A DNA stretch of 64,000 bases from an uncultured Paracoccaceae bacterium (GCA_947496605.1 CANMDF010000003.1:124001-188000), one strand, 5' to 3'. Counted from the stretch's first letter, positions 49,593 through 58,269 are shown. The notes: generated from the letters alone by a model not told the origin. Made by a program: numbers and translations.

Positions 49593-52500
49593 ATGCACCT
49601 GCTAGCAGCCACCCCTGGTGCGATCTCTGACGGTACCGAACCTGTTGATCTGGGCCAGACACCCGCTGACGTCGTGATCATTTCAGCCGCAGACACAGAG
49701 CTGGCCGCTCTGTCCGACGCACGTGCGGAAATGACCGACCCGCCAACCTTGCGCCTGGCGAACATGATGCACCTCACGCATCCCATGTCCGTCGATCTAC
49801 ATCTCGACGATTGTGCCACAAAATCGCGGCTCGTCATCGCGCGTATCTTGGGTGGTGCGGGCTATTGGAAATACGGGCTGACCCAATACGCAGCCCGCCT
49901 GCGCGAAGCAGGCATTCCATTTGCTGCACTCCCCGGCGATGACAAACCCGACCCAGAATTGCGCGAACTCTCCACGGTCAGTGGCGAAGATTATGACACG
50001 CTCTGGTCCTACCTTGTCGAAGGTGGCCCAGAAAACAGCACCAACCTGCTGGCCTACGCCAAAACCATGCTCGATTGCGGCGACAAACCAACGGCCCCCG
50101 CACCACTGCTGCGGGCAGGGGTCTACTGGCCTGGCGCAGGCATTGCAGACCTCAAAGCGGCGCAATCCGGTTGGACAAAAAACGCGGCTATCGTGCCAAT
50201 AATTTTCTATCGCGCGCTGGTGCAAGGGGGAGGTCTTAACCCCATCAACCGACTAACGCGCAGCTTGTCACGCGCAGGGCTCAACCCGTTGCCCATCTTC
50301 GTGGCCAGCCTCAAAGACCCGGTCAGCACAGCGACCCTGCACCAAATCTTCCACGACGCGCCGCCAGACGTGATCCTCAATTGCACCGCCTTCGCCGTGG
50401 GCAGCCCACATGACGGCGACGACAGCCCGCAAAACCCACTGCTCAGCAATGACGCACCGATCTTCCAGGTCATCCTGTCCGGCGCGTCCGAGGCCACATG
50501 GGCCGAAGGGCTGCACGGCCTGACCGCCCGCGATATCGCGATGAACGTAGCCTTGCCCGAGGTGGACGGACGCATCCTTTCACGCGCCGTCAGCTTCAAA
50601 GGCGAGGCGTTTTTTGACGACGCCACCGAGTGCCCCATTGCCACCTACCAAGCACGCGGCGACCGGATCGATTTTGTCACGCAGTTGACCAAAAACTGGA
50701 CCACTTTGCGGCACACTACTCCCGAGACCAAGAAAACAGCCCTCATCCTCGCAAACTACCCCAACAAAGACGGACGGCTGGCCAACGGTGTTGGTCTCGA
50801 TACGCCTGCCGCCACGGTCCACGTGCTGAACCTACTGAAAAACGAAGGGCACAACGTCACGCCACCTGAGGACAGCGCGGCGCTCATGGCGCAAATCATG
50901 TCCGGACCAACCAACTGGCTCACAGATCGCGCCAACAAAGAAGGCGGCGAAACCCTCCCGCTCGACATCTATAATCAATACTTCGAAGCGCTGCCTTGGG
51001 ACATCAAAGACCAAATCACCACCCGCTGGGGCACGCCCGACCAAGACCCCTTTCTATGTCTCATCAAACTTCCGCCGGAGGCTCCGACAGACGCCCCACA
51101 AACAGGCTTCGCCCTCAGCATCCACCGTTTCGGCAACGCTGTTGTCGGGCTGCAACCCGCGCGCGGCTATAACATCGACCCGACCGACACCTACCACTCG
51201 CCCGATTTGGTCCCACCCCACAACTACCTCGCCTTCTACTTCTGGCTGCGGCACCACTGGGAAGCAGACGCAATCGTACACATGGGCAAACACGGCAACC
51301 TTGAATGGCTGCCGGGCAAAGCGGTGGCACTGTCCGAGACTTGCTGGCCCGAAGTCGTGTTCGGCCCAACCCCCCATATCTATCCTTTTATCGTCAATGA
51401 TCCCGGCGAAGGCACACAAGCTAAACGGCGCACATCAGCCGTGATCATCGACCATCTAACGCCACCGCTGACGCGGGCCGAAAGCTATGGGCCGTTACGT
51501 GACCTTGAAACATTGGTTGACGAATACTATGAGGCCGCAGGCGTTGACCCACGCCGGATAGAGCACCTGCGAAAAGAAATCCTGTCGCTCTCAGACGTCA
51601 CGGGCCTCGCCAAAGACGCAGGCTTCACGGGCGACCAAGACGGCGATCTTGGAAAGCTGGATGCCTATCTTTGCGAACTCAAAGAAGCACAAATCCGCGA
51701 TGGGCTGCATGTCTTTGGACAATCGCCTGAGGGGTCACTGTGGCGGGATCTTACAATTGCGATCGCAAGGGTACCGCGCGGTGATGGCAAGGGACGGAAT
51801 GCTTCGCTGCTGCGTGCTCTGGCCGATGATTTTGGCTGCGGCATTGACCCGCTCGACTGTGACCTAGCCGCACCTGCCGACAAGAAGCCGGAAGCACTAG
51901 AAGGCCAAGGTGTCTGGCGTACCAATGGCGATACCGTAGAACGGCTTGAGCTATTTTCCCAGCGTCTCGTCGATGAATTGGTCAAGCCTCCCGGTCCAGC
52001 CTCCAAAGAGGTGTTCCAAGAGATTGAAGACACCATTGCAACCGCGATCTGGGAATGTGGCCCGCGCGAGGGTCTAGGATTGCTTAAGGCGCTAGACGGA
52101 AAATTTGTGCCCCCCGGGTCATCGGGCGCACCAACGCGTGGTCGCCTAGACGTACTGCCCACGGGACGCAATTTTTACTCCGTGGACAGCCGCGCGGTCC
52201 CGACCCCAACCGCATGGGCACTGGGGTGGAAGTCGGCAAACCTGCTGATCGAAAAACATCTGCAAGACCACGGCGACTGGCCCCGCAGCATGTTGGTGAC
52301 CGCATGGGGCACGGCCAATATGCGGACAGGCGGTGATGATATCGCGCAAGCGCTAGCACTCATGGGGGTCAAGCCGAAATGGGATAGTGCCAACCGGCGC
52401 GTTACTGGTTTCGAAGTCTTGCCACAATCCGTACTAGGCCGCCCACGCGTTGACGTCACACTGCGCATCTCTGGCTTTTTCCGCGACGCCTTTCCGCAGC

Positions 52501-53291
52501 TGATCGCATTGGTCGATAGCGCCGCACGCGCGGTGCAAGACATGGACGAACCCGCCGACCTCAACCCCGCCGCCGCGCGCGCGAAATCAGGCGAAGACCA
52601 AACCCGCGTCTTCGGCTCCAAACCCGGTGCATATGGGGCAGGCCTGCAAGCGCTGATCGACGAACGTATCTGGGCGGACAAATCGGACTTCGCCGAGGCC
52701 TACCTTGAATGGGGCAGCTATGCCTACGGTAAGGGCGCTGAGGGCCGCAAGGACCGCAAAGCCTTTGAAGCGCGATTGTCGCAAGCGGAAGCGGTCGTGC
52801 AAAACCAAGACAACCGCGAACATGATATCCTTGATAGCGACGACTATTATCAATTCGAAGGTGGGGCCGCCGCCGCCATCAGCAAATTGCAAGGACAAGA
52901 CCGCCCGATCTATCATAACGACCACTCGCGCCCTGAACGGCCCGTGATCCGCACGCTTGATGATGAAATCGGGCGGGTCGTGCGTAGCCGCGTTGTGAAC
53001 CCCAAATGGATCGATGGCGTCAAACGCCACGGCTATAAAGGCGCGTTCGAGATCGCAGCAACGGTCGATTACCTCTTCGCCTTTGCGGCCACCACGGGGG
53101 CTGTGCGTAACCACCATTTCGATCTGGTCGAAGAGGCGTTTATCAAAGACGACGACACCCGTGACTTTATCGCCGATGCCAACGCCCCTGCCCTCAAAGA
53201 AATCGCCCAGCGCCTGCAAGAGGCCATTGACCGCGACCTTTGGCAACCCAAGTCTAACTCAGCCCGTGCGCGTATCGCCGGATTATTGTAG
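49593..53291 (+). CDS. cobN: Cobaltochelatase CobN subunit, with in-frame repeat insertion
   Basis: A 1232-residue CobN. It begins MHLLAATPGAISDGTEPVDL and contains the family blocks YNIDPTDTYHSPDLVPPHNY, IVHMGKHGNLEWLPGKAVAL near residue 565, NFYSVDSRAVPTPTAWALG near 860, and DVTLRISGFFRDAFPQLIAL near 955. CobN is the large subunit of the ATP-dependent CobNST chelatase, which inserts Co2+ into hydrogenobyrinic acid a,c-diamide; cobS and cobT are not in this window. At about residues 486-498 the sequence LCLIKLPPEAPT is encoded by a dispersed repeat copy and interrupts what should be continuous CobN sequence. The frame stays open. Confidence 0.96.
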   Translation: MHLLAATPGAISDGTEPVDLGQTPADVVIISAADTELAALSDARAEMTDPPTLRLANMMHLTHPMSVDLHLDDCATKSRLVIARILGGAGYWKYGLTQYAARLREAGIPFAALPGDDKPDPELRELSTVSGEDYDTLWSYLVEGGPENSTNLLAYAKTMLDCGDKPTAPAPLLRAGVYWPGAGIADLKAAQSGWTKNAAIVPIIFYRALVQGGGLNPINRLTRSLSRAGLNPLPIFVASLKDPVSTATLHQIFHDAPPDVILNCTAFAVGSPHDGDDSPQNPLLSNDAPIFQVILSGASEATWAEGLHGLTARDIAMNVALPEVDGRILSRAVSFKGEAFFDDATECPIATYQARGDRIDFVTQLTKNWTTLRHTTPETKKTALILANYPNKDGRLANGVGLDTPAATVHVLNLLKNEGHNVTPPEDSAALMAQIMSGPTNWLTDRANKEGGETLPLDIYNQYFEALPWDIKDQITTRWGTPDQDPFLCLIKLPPEAPTDAPQTGFALSIHRFGNAVVGLQPARGYNIDPTDTYHSPDLVPPHNYLAFYFWLRHHWEADAIVHMGKHGNLEWLPGKAVALSETCWPEVVFGPTPHIYPFIVNDPGEGTQAKRRTSAVIIDHLTPPLTRAESYGPLRDLETLVDEYYEAAGVDPRRIEHLRKEILSLSDVTGLAKDAGFTGDQDGDLGKLDAYLCELKEAQIRDGLHVFGQSPEGSLWRDLTIAIARVPRGDGKGRNASLLRALADDFGCGIDPLDCDLAAPADKKPEALEGQGVWRTNGDTVERLELFSQRLVDELVKPPGPASKEVFQEIEDTIATAIWECGPREGLGLLKALDGKFVPPGSSGAPTRGRLDVLPTGRNFYSVDSRAVPTPTAWALGWKSANLLIEKHLQDHGDWPRSMLVTAWGTANMRTGGDDIAQALALMGVKPKWDSANRRVTGFEVLPQSVLGRPRVDVTLRISGFFRDAFPQLIALVDSAARAVQDMDEPADLNPAAARAKSGEDQTRVFGSKPGAYGAGLQALIDERIWADKSDFAEAYLEWGSYAYGKGAEGRKDRKAFEARLSQAEAVVQNQDNREHDILDSDDYYQFEGGAAAAISKLQGQDRPIYHNDHSRPERPVIRTLDDEIGRVVRSRVVNPKWIDGVKRHGYKGAFEIAATVDYLFAFAATTGAVRNHHFDLVEEAFIKDDDTRDFIADANAPALKEIAQRLQEAIDRDLWQPKSNSARARIAGLL
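51050..51086 (+). repeat. Dispersed GC-hairpin repeat, sub-type A, in frame inside cobN
   Basis: The copy reads CTTTCTATGTCTCATC then AAACTTCCGCCGGAGGC and TCCG, almost identical to the intergenic copy at 32819. It lies inside the cobN reading frame and is translated as FLCLIKLPPEAP between DQD and TDAPQTG. The frame is kept and no stop appears. Confidence 0.8.
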
Positions 53292-53325
53292 TGTGGGCGA
53301 AACCCACGAAATGAGAGTGAACGCT

Positions 53326-53934
53326 ATGACTGAAGATACCGATCGCCACGCAATGAAAATGGCCAAGAAGAAAGCCGCGCGTGATAAAATCATGGCGACG
53401 AAGACAGACAAAAAGGGTTTGGTCATCGTCCACACTGGCAAGGGCAAAGGCAAATCATCCGCTGCCTTCGGCATGATCTTTCGCTGCATCGCCCATGATA
53501 TGAAATGCGCTGTCGTCCAGTTCATCAAAGGTGGCATGTCCACAGGCGAACGCGACCTGATCCTCGCCAAGTTCACCGACACTTGTGCGTTCCACACCAT
53601 GGGCGAAGGCTTCACTTGGGAAACCCAAGATAAATCCCGCGACACGGAAATGGCACAGGCCGCATGGGCCAAAGCCAAAGAACTGATCCTTGATGAAAGC
53701 AACCACATGGTGCTGCTCGATGAGATCAACATCGCGATCCGTTATGATTACGTCAGTGCCGCCGAAGTCGTGGCGTTCCTGCGCGATCATAAACCCGAAA
53801 TGACCCATGTGGTTCTGACGGGCCGCAACGCCCATGAAGACCTGATTGAACTGGCCGATCTGGTGACTGAGATGGAACTGGTCAAACACCCGTTCCGATC
53901 CGGAATCAAAGCGCAGATCGGGGTTGAGTTTTAG
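53326..53934 (+). CDS. cobO: Cob(I)yrinic acid a,c-diamide adenosyltransferase
   Basis: A 202-residue CobO/CobA-type corrinoid adenosyltransferase. It has a P loop GLVIVHTGKGKGKSSAAFGM near residue 27, the VVQFIKGGMSTGERDLI segment, MVLLDEINIAIRYDYVS near 125 and THVVLTGRNAHEDLIELADL. It adds the adenosyl ligand to cob(I)alamin precursors. The ATG at 53326 is taken because GAGAGTG precedes it; an ATG at 53311 is in frame and possible. It follows cobN by 34 bases. Confidence 0.93.
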   Translation: MTEDTDRHAMKMAKKKAARDKIMATKTDKKGLVIVHTGKGKGKSSAAFGMIFRCIAHDMKCAVVQFIKGGMSTGERDLILAKFTDTCAFHTMGEGFTWETQDKSRDTEMAQAAWAKAKELILDESNHMVLLDEINIAIRYDYVSAAEVVAFLRDHKPEMTHVVLTGRNAHEDLIELADLVTEMELVKHPFRSGIKAQIGVEF

Positions 53935-53957
53935 GTCGCAACCATAGAAAGCCCACA

Positions 53958-54623
53958 ATGGTTCCTGTCCTGAACCTCCGCGCAGATCAGCAGATCGCCA
54001 GCGGCACCCAAAGAGAGATTTTTCACCATCCGAATGACCCAGAAAAGCTGGTCAAAGTGCTACGCAATGTAGCGCTCACCAATGGCCGTGCGCCGATGGC
54101 CGCGATGTCCGAAAGGCTCTTTCCGAAAATTCGCAAAAGGTGGGCGCGCAAAGAATACCAAGAGTATCTGCGTCTGATGTTGGGACCTTGGCCGTTACCC
54201 ATCGAACCGCCGATATCGCATATGTACGGATTTGTTCAAACGAACCTTGGACTTGCATGTCTCAGTGATGCCGTCCTTGAGGATGGGCAATTGGGCCAAA
54301 CACTTCGCCAGCAGATTGCTGACAAGAACCTGTCTGCTGATGACCTGGCGCTCTTTAACGATACGATCAAACGCCTTTATCACTACGATATTCGTGCCGG
54401 AGACATGACGCCTCGAAACTTTGTTTTTGGTCACAGGCAGATTGGCGGCGAACGCGGACCGCGCGAATGCGTTCTTGTTGATGGGTTTGGTGATATCCAT
54501 GCGATCCCTATCCGGTCCTGCGGGCGTCTCTTCAATCAGTTTGGGCTTGATGATAGTTGCAAGCGGCTGGCCCAAAGAACCGGGTTGACCTGGGACCAAA
54601 GCACACGCCAATTTCGCCAATAA
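53958..54623 (+). CDS. YrbL-like protein
   Basis: A 221-residue protein with the YrbL kinase-like-fold signature: an N-terminal SGTQREIFHHPNDPEKLVKV, a middle YQEYLRLMLGPWPLPIEPPI, and a degenerate catalytic-loop-like HYDIRAGDMTPRNFVFG with VLVDGFGDIHAIP. The YrbL family was named from a PhoP-regulated enterobacterial gene; its activity is unknown. It sits between cobO and the Lin0512 pair with small gaps (23 and 16 bases), so it is co-transcribed, though no link to cobalamin is known. It could be a late insertion into the cluster. Confidence 0.75.
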   Translation: MVPVLNLRADQQIASGTQREIFHHPNDPEKLVKVLRNVALTNGRAPMAAMSERLFPKIRKRWARKEYQEYLRLMLGPWPLPIEPPISHMYGFVQTNLGLACLSDAVLEDGQLGQTLRQQIADKNLSADDLALFNDTIKRLYHYDIRAGDMTPRNFVFGHRQIGGERGPRECVLVDGFGDIHAIPIRSCGRLFNQFGLDDSCKRLAQRTGLTWDQSTRQFRQ

Positions 54624-54639
54624 CCCAACTGGAGACACA

Positions 54640-54984
54640 ATGCCCAAACACCGCGTTTTAACCGAATTTGGCATGGGCACCAGCCTGCGCCGCCAAGACT
54701 ATACCCAAGCGGCCCGACGCGGTTTGCAGGATGCGCTTTGGCATAACTCGATCAATATGGCCGAACTGTTTGGCTTTCCAAAAGAAGCGATGTTGATTGA
54801 CGTCCAAGTCGGTGTGCAAGAGCCCGATAAGGTCGACACCGCCAGCCTACTGGACATCTTTCCTTACGGCCAACCCACAATCACTGTGCAGCACGGCGGT
54901 CTTGATATCCCGCGCCCAGACGGCAAACCGACAGTCATCGCCAATGTCGCGATCAACGTGTCGTTTCAGATGGAGCGCACATGA
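54640..54984 (+). CDS. Lin0512 family protein, first copy
   Basis: A 114-residue protein. It begins MPKHRVLTEFGMGTSLRRQD and includes YTQAARRGLQDALWHNSINM, then VQVGVQEPDKVD and a beta-hairpin PTITVQHGGLDIPRPDGKP. This is the Lin0512 family layout; its function is unknown. The ribosome site GGAGACACA precedes the start. It overlaps the second copy by 4 bases (ATGATG) and lies between cobO and bluB, suggesting a role near cobalamin assembly or lower-ligand chemistry. Confidence 0.8.
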   Translation: MPKHRVLTEFGMGTSLRRQDYTQAARRGLQDALWHNSINMAELFGFPKEAMLIDVQVGVQEPDKVDTASLLDIFPYGQPTITVQHGGLDIPRPDGKPTVIANVAINVSFQMERT

Positions 54985-55343
54985 TGGAACAACGCGTGAT
55001 CATCGAGATGGGCATGGGTAATGACCTGCATGGCATGGACTATCAAAAGGCGGCACGCCGCGCGATTGAAGATGCGATCCGCCATTCGACGCTGCCCATT
55101 TTTCAAAGCATTGATCTGTCCCACACTGAAATGCGTGTGCAAGTGACGGTTGCTGCACAAGAACCGGATAAGATTGATGCCGAGGCGCTCAAATCTGGCC
55201 TACCGCGCGGCCGTGCAGAGGTGAGCGTCGTTGCAGGTGGCCTGAATATTCCCAACGAAGAAACAGGCGACACTGCGGTCGTTGTAACTGCCGCCGTTGA
55301 AGCTTTCTTGCCTTCGCAAGTGGGCAAATGGGTGCAAACCTAG
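54981..55343 (+). CDS. Lin0512 family protein, second copy
   Basis: A 120-residue paralogue of the preceding gene, sharing the same blocks in the same order: IIEMGMGNDLHGMDYQKAAR, RAIEDAIRHSTLPIFQSID, VTVAAQEPDKIDAEALKSGL and VSVVAGGLNIPNEETGD. The two probably form a heteromer, as paired genes of this kind often do; that is inference. It abuts bluB (stop 55343, next ATG 55344), so translation is likely coupled. Confidence 0.8.
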   Translation: MMEQRVIIEMGMGNDLHGMDYQKAARRAIEDAIRHSTLPIFQSIDLSHTEMRVQVTVAAQEPDKIDAEALKSGLPRGRAEVSVVAGGLNIPNEETGDTAVVVTAAVEAFLPSQVGKWVQT

Positions 55344-55967
55344 ATGGAACTCAGCCAAGCCCATCGTGACGCCTTGCAGGACATCCTGTTATGGCGCCGC
55401 GATGTGCGGCATTTCTTGCCCGATCCAGTCCCTCAAGACGTGCTGGACCGCCTGCGCAAATCAATGGATTTCGCGCCATCAGTTGGTAACGCGCGGCCTT
55501 GGCGGGTGTTGCATGTGAAATCGCCAGAGCGGCGCACTGCAGTGATTCAGAACTTTGAGGCGGCGAATGCAAAGGCTGCAAAGCTTTACCAAGATGACCA
55601 GCGTGCCGCCTACAATGCACTGAAGCTGGCAGGCCTGCGCGAAGCACCCGTTCACTTGGCCATTTTCACCCAAAGCGAACCGGAATCCGGACACGGCTTG
55701 GGGCGGCAAACAATGCCGGAAATGCTGAACTATTCCACCGTTGCCGCAATCCATACGCTATGGCTGGCGGCACGGGCTGAAAATCTTGGGGTCGGCTGGG
55801 TGTCTATCCTTAACCCAGAAAACGTGGCCCGCACGCTGGATGTTCCAGAAAGCTGGCGCCTCACCGGGTATCTATGCCTTGGCAAAGCGGCCACGGATAG
55901 CGACACACCTTTGCTGCATCGCAACGCATGGCAAAGCAATGCCGAGACGTTCTGGCAGGATATCTAG
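55344..55967 (+). CDS. bluB: 5,6-dimethylbenzimidazole synthase
   Basis: A 207-residue BluB of the nitroreductase fold. It has LWRRDVRHFLPDPVPQDVLDR near residue 13 (flavin phosphate contacts), PSVGNARPWRVLHV near 45, and NYSTVAAIHTLWLAARAENLGVGWVSI near 130 (read in parts). It converts reduced FMN and oxygen to DMB, the lower ligand of B12. It ends the cobW-to-bluB unit and abuts the convergent TPP-enzyme gene without a gap. Confidence 0.94.
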   Translation: MELSQAHRDALQDILLWRRDVRHFLPDPVPQDVLDRLRKSMDFAPSVGNARPWRVLHVKSPERRTAVIQNFEAANAKAAKLYQDDQRAAYNALKLAGLREAPVHLAIFTQSEPESGHGLGRQTMPEMLNYSTVAAIHTLWLAARAENLGVGWVSILNPENVARTLDVPESWRLTGYLCLGKAATDSDTPLLHRNAWQSNAETFWQDI

Positions 55968-57620
55968 TCAGCCCTTTAGGGCCGCCTTGCGAACCGCACT
56001 GAGCGTGGCACCGGTGGCCAGCGCTTCTTCATCCACCTGACATTCAATCACGGCCACTGTTCCTGCCGCTTGCGCCCGCGCAAAGGCTGCTGGGAAATCC
56101 TCGGATCGGGTGACCAGTTCTCCATGCCCGCCATAAGCCTTGGCGAAGGCTGTGAAGTCGGGGTTTACCAAAGCAGTCCCGGACACACGCCCCGGATAGG
56201 TCTTTTCCTGATGCATGCGGATCGTGCCATAACGCCCATTGTTCATCACCACGACAATCGGCTTTGCGCCGTGCTGGATAGCCGTCGACATCTCGTTGCA
56301 GGTCATCTGAAAACAGCCGTCACCGACCAGACAGACGACGGTACGGTCGGGATGTGCCAATGATGCAGATATCGCCGCCGGAAACCCGTACCCCATAGAA
56401 CCAGAGGTCGGGGCCAGCTGCGTCCCATATTGTTTGTAGACAAAGTAACGATGCAGCCATGCTGCGTAATTACCCGCACCGTTCGTCAAGATCGCATCGT
56501 CTGGCAGGTTCTCGGACAGCCATTTGATAACGTCTTCTTGCTTACAAGCGCCTGGGCTTTCTTGGGGCTGCAGCCAGCTTTCATAATCAGCGCGAGCGGC
56601 TGCGGACCAACTGGCCCATTCGCCTGCGTGTTCTGCATTTGCCAATAGGCGCAACACCGCGGGGGCCGTGGCGTTTATGGCAATATCAGGGGTATAAACA
56701 CGGCCCAATTCATCTGGATCCGCATGCACATGCACAATCCGCTTACCGGGATTTGCCGGATCGACAAGGGTGTATCCTTGCGTTTCAATATCCCCAAACC
56801 GTGTGCCCAACAGGATCAGCGTATCTGCGTCGCGCACCCGCGCTGCAAGCTTTGGATTGATGCCAACATTCAAATCACCAACATAGTTGGCATGGTGGTT
56901 ATCCATGTAATCCTGACGGCGAAACCCAGCAGCGACAGGAACCTGCTGGACTTCGGCAAAGGCTTGTAGATCTGCCTGCGCTTGGGCGGACCAATGCGGG
57001 CCACCAATGACGACCAGCGGGCGTTCGGCTTGGGCAAGTTCATGCAGGATCGTTTGCGCCGTCTCTGCGGCAAGGGGATGCGATATGACTTGCGGGATCG
57101 TCAGATCAGGCACATCTGCATCGGCGCTCAGCATATTTTCAGGCAGTGCCAAGACAACAGGACCGGGGCGACCCGACATGGCCACACGAAAGGCGCGACC
57201 GATGTATTCTGGCAAACGGTCGGTGTCGTTGACTTGGGCGACCCATTTGGCAAGGCCACCGAACACCTGTTTATAATCCACCTCTTGGAAGGTCTCGCGG
57301 TCCGTATGGCGGTTATCGATCTGGCCAACGAAAAGGACCATCGGGGTGCTGTCCTGCATCGCAATGTGAATACCAGCAGACGCATTCGCAGCCCCTGGCC
57401 CACGTGTCACGAAGCAGACACCGGGTTGGCCGGTCATTTTGCCATAAGCCTCGGCCATCATCGCGGCACCACCTTCTTGGCGGCAAACGATGTTGGGAAT
57501 ATTGCTGTCATAGAGACCGTCCAAAGCGGCAAGAAAGCTCTCTCCCGGTACTGAGAATACGCGCTGCACGCCCAACTTAACCAGCTGATCACTCAGTATT
57601 TTTCCGCCATGCCGCGCCAT
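55968..57620 (-). CDS. Thiamine pyrophosphate-dependent enzyme (acetolactate synthase-like)
   Basis: A 550-residue TPP enzyme with the three usual domains. The N-terminal domain has the catalytic Glu in VCRQEGGAAMMAEAYGKMTG near residue 50. The middle domain has TLILLGTRFGDIETQGYTLV near 265. The C-terminal TPP-binding domain has VCLVGDGCFQMTCNEMSTAI and VVMNNGRYGTIRMHQE near 425-460. Family members include acetolactate synthase, glyoxylate carboligase and sulfoacetaldehyde acetyltransferase; the substrate cannot be decided here. It is monocistronic. The start at 57620 follows ACAGGAG. Confidence 0.88.
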   Translation of the reverse strand: MARHGGKILSDQLVKLGVQRVFSVPGESFLAALDGLYDSNIPNIVCRQEGGAAMMAEAYGKMTGQPGVCFVTRGPGAANASAGIHIAMQDSTPMVLFVGQIDNRHTDRETFQEVDYKQVFGGLAKWVAQVNDTDRLPEYIGRAFRVAMSGRPGPVVLALPENMLSADADVPDLTIPQVISHPLAAETAQTILHELAQAERPLVVIGGPHWSAQAQADLQAFAEVQQVPVAAGFRRQDYMDNHHANYVGDLNVGINPKLAARVRDADTLILLGTRFGDIETQGYTLVDPANPGKRIVHVHADPDELGRVYTPDIAINATAPAVLRLLANAEHAGEWASWSAAARADYESWLQPQESPGACKQEDVIKWLSENLPDDAILTNGAGNYAAWLHRYFVYKQYGTQLAPTSGSMGYGFPAAISASLAHPDRTVVCLVGDGCFQMTCNEMSTAIQHGAKPIVVVMNNGRYGTIRMHQEKTYPGRVSGTALVNPDFTAFAKAYGGHGELVTRSEDFPAAFARAQAAGTVAVIECQVDEEALATGATLSAVRKAALKG

Positions 57621-57737
57621 GAAATGCTCCTGTCTCGTTGGCCTCAACATGTGCCAGTCTGCGCGGCCTTGCAAGTCTTGTGCTGGCCAGCTGCTTTGTG
57701 TGTGCTACCTCTGCTGCGACCAGCAAAAGGAACCAAC

Positions 57738-58268
57738 ATGACCAAGCTTCTCGGCATCTCAGGCGCATTGCGCAAAGCCTCGACAAATACGCTCCTTGTC
57801 CACAACGCTGCAGCGCTTTTTGGGGCAGATGAATTTACCCTCGCGGATATTGATTTGCCGCTCTACAACGGCGACGTCGAAGAGGCCGAGGGCGTGCCTG
57901 CAAAGGTCCAAACCTTGGCTGATCAGATTGCCGCAGCAGATGCTGTGATCATCTCAACCCCTGAATATAACAAGGCAATTTCAGGATCGCTCAAGAACGC
58001 GCTTGATTGGGTGAGCCGCACGAAAGGCGGACCTTGGAGCGGCAAACCAGTGGCGATCATGTCAGCTGCTGCAGGGCGCGCAGGTGGCGAACGCGCCCAG
58101 TTTTCCCTACGTTTGGCGATGATGGCGTTTCGGCCTGACATTTTGCAAGGACCCGAGGTCTTGGTCGCAAATGCGAGCAATGAATTTGACGACAACGGTA
58201 AGCTGACAAACGACCGCTACATCGCGGTGCTGACCGAATTGATGGACGCTTTAAAGGCGAAAATCTGA
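57738..58268 (+). CDS. NADPH-dependent FMN reductase family protein
   Basis: A 176-residue flavodoxin-like protein. LLGISGALRKASTNTLLVHN binds the FMN phosphate at the N terminus, TPEYNKAISGSLKNALDWVS near residue 75 contacts the flavin ring, and GGPWSGKPVAIMSAAAGRAG follows. It reduces FMN or quinones with NAD(P)H. AAAGGA precedes the ATG at 57738. It is divergent from the TPP enzyme and sits two genes from bluB, which needs reduced FMN; a functional link is only a thought. Confidence 0.87.
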   Translation: MTKLLGISGALRKASTNTLLVHNAAALFGADEFTLADIDLPLYNGDVEEAEGVPAKVQTLADQIAAADAVIISTPEYNKAISGSLKNALDWVSRTKGGPWSGKPVAIMSAAAGRAGGERAQFSLRLAMMAFRPDILQGPEVLVANASNEFDDNGKLTNDRYIAVLTELMDALKAKI

Positions 58269-58269
58269 C

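Noticed and set aside
53944..53953. Possible further copy of the dispersed repeat before the YrbL-like gene
   Set aside because: Only CTTTCTATG on the minus strand matches; the GC core is missing, so it may be chance.
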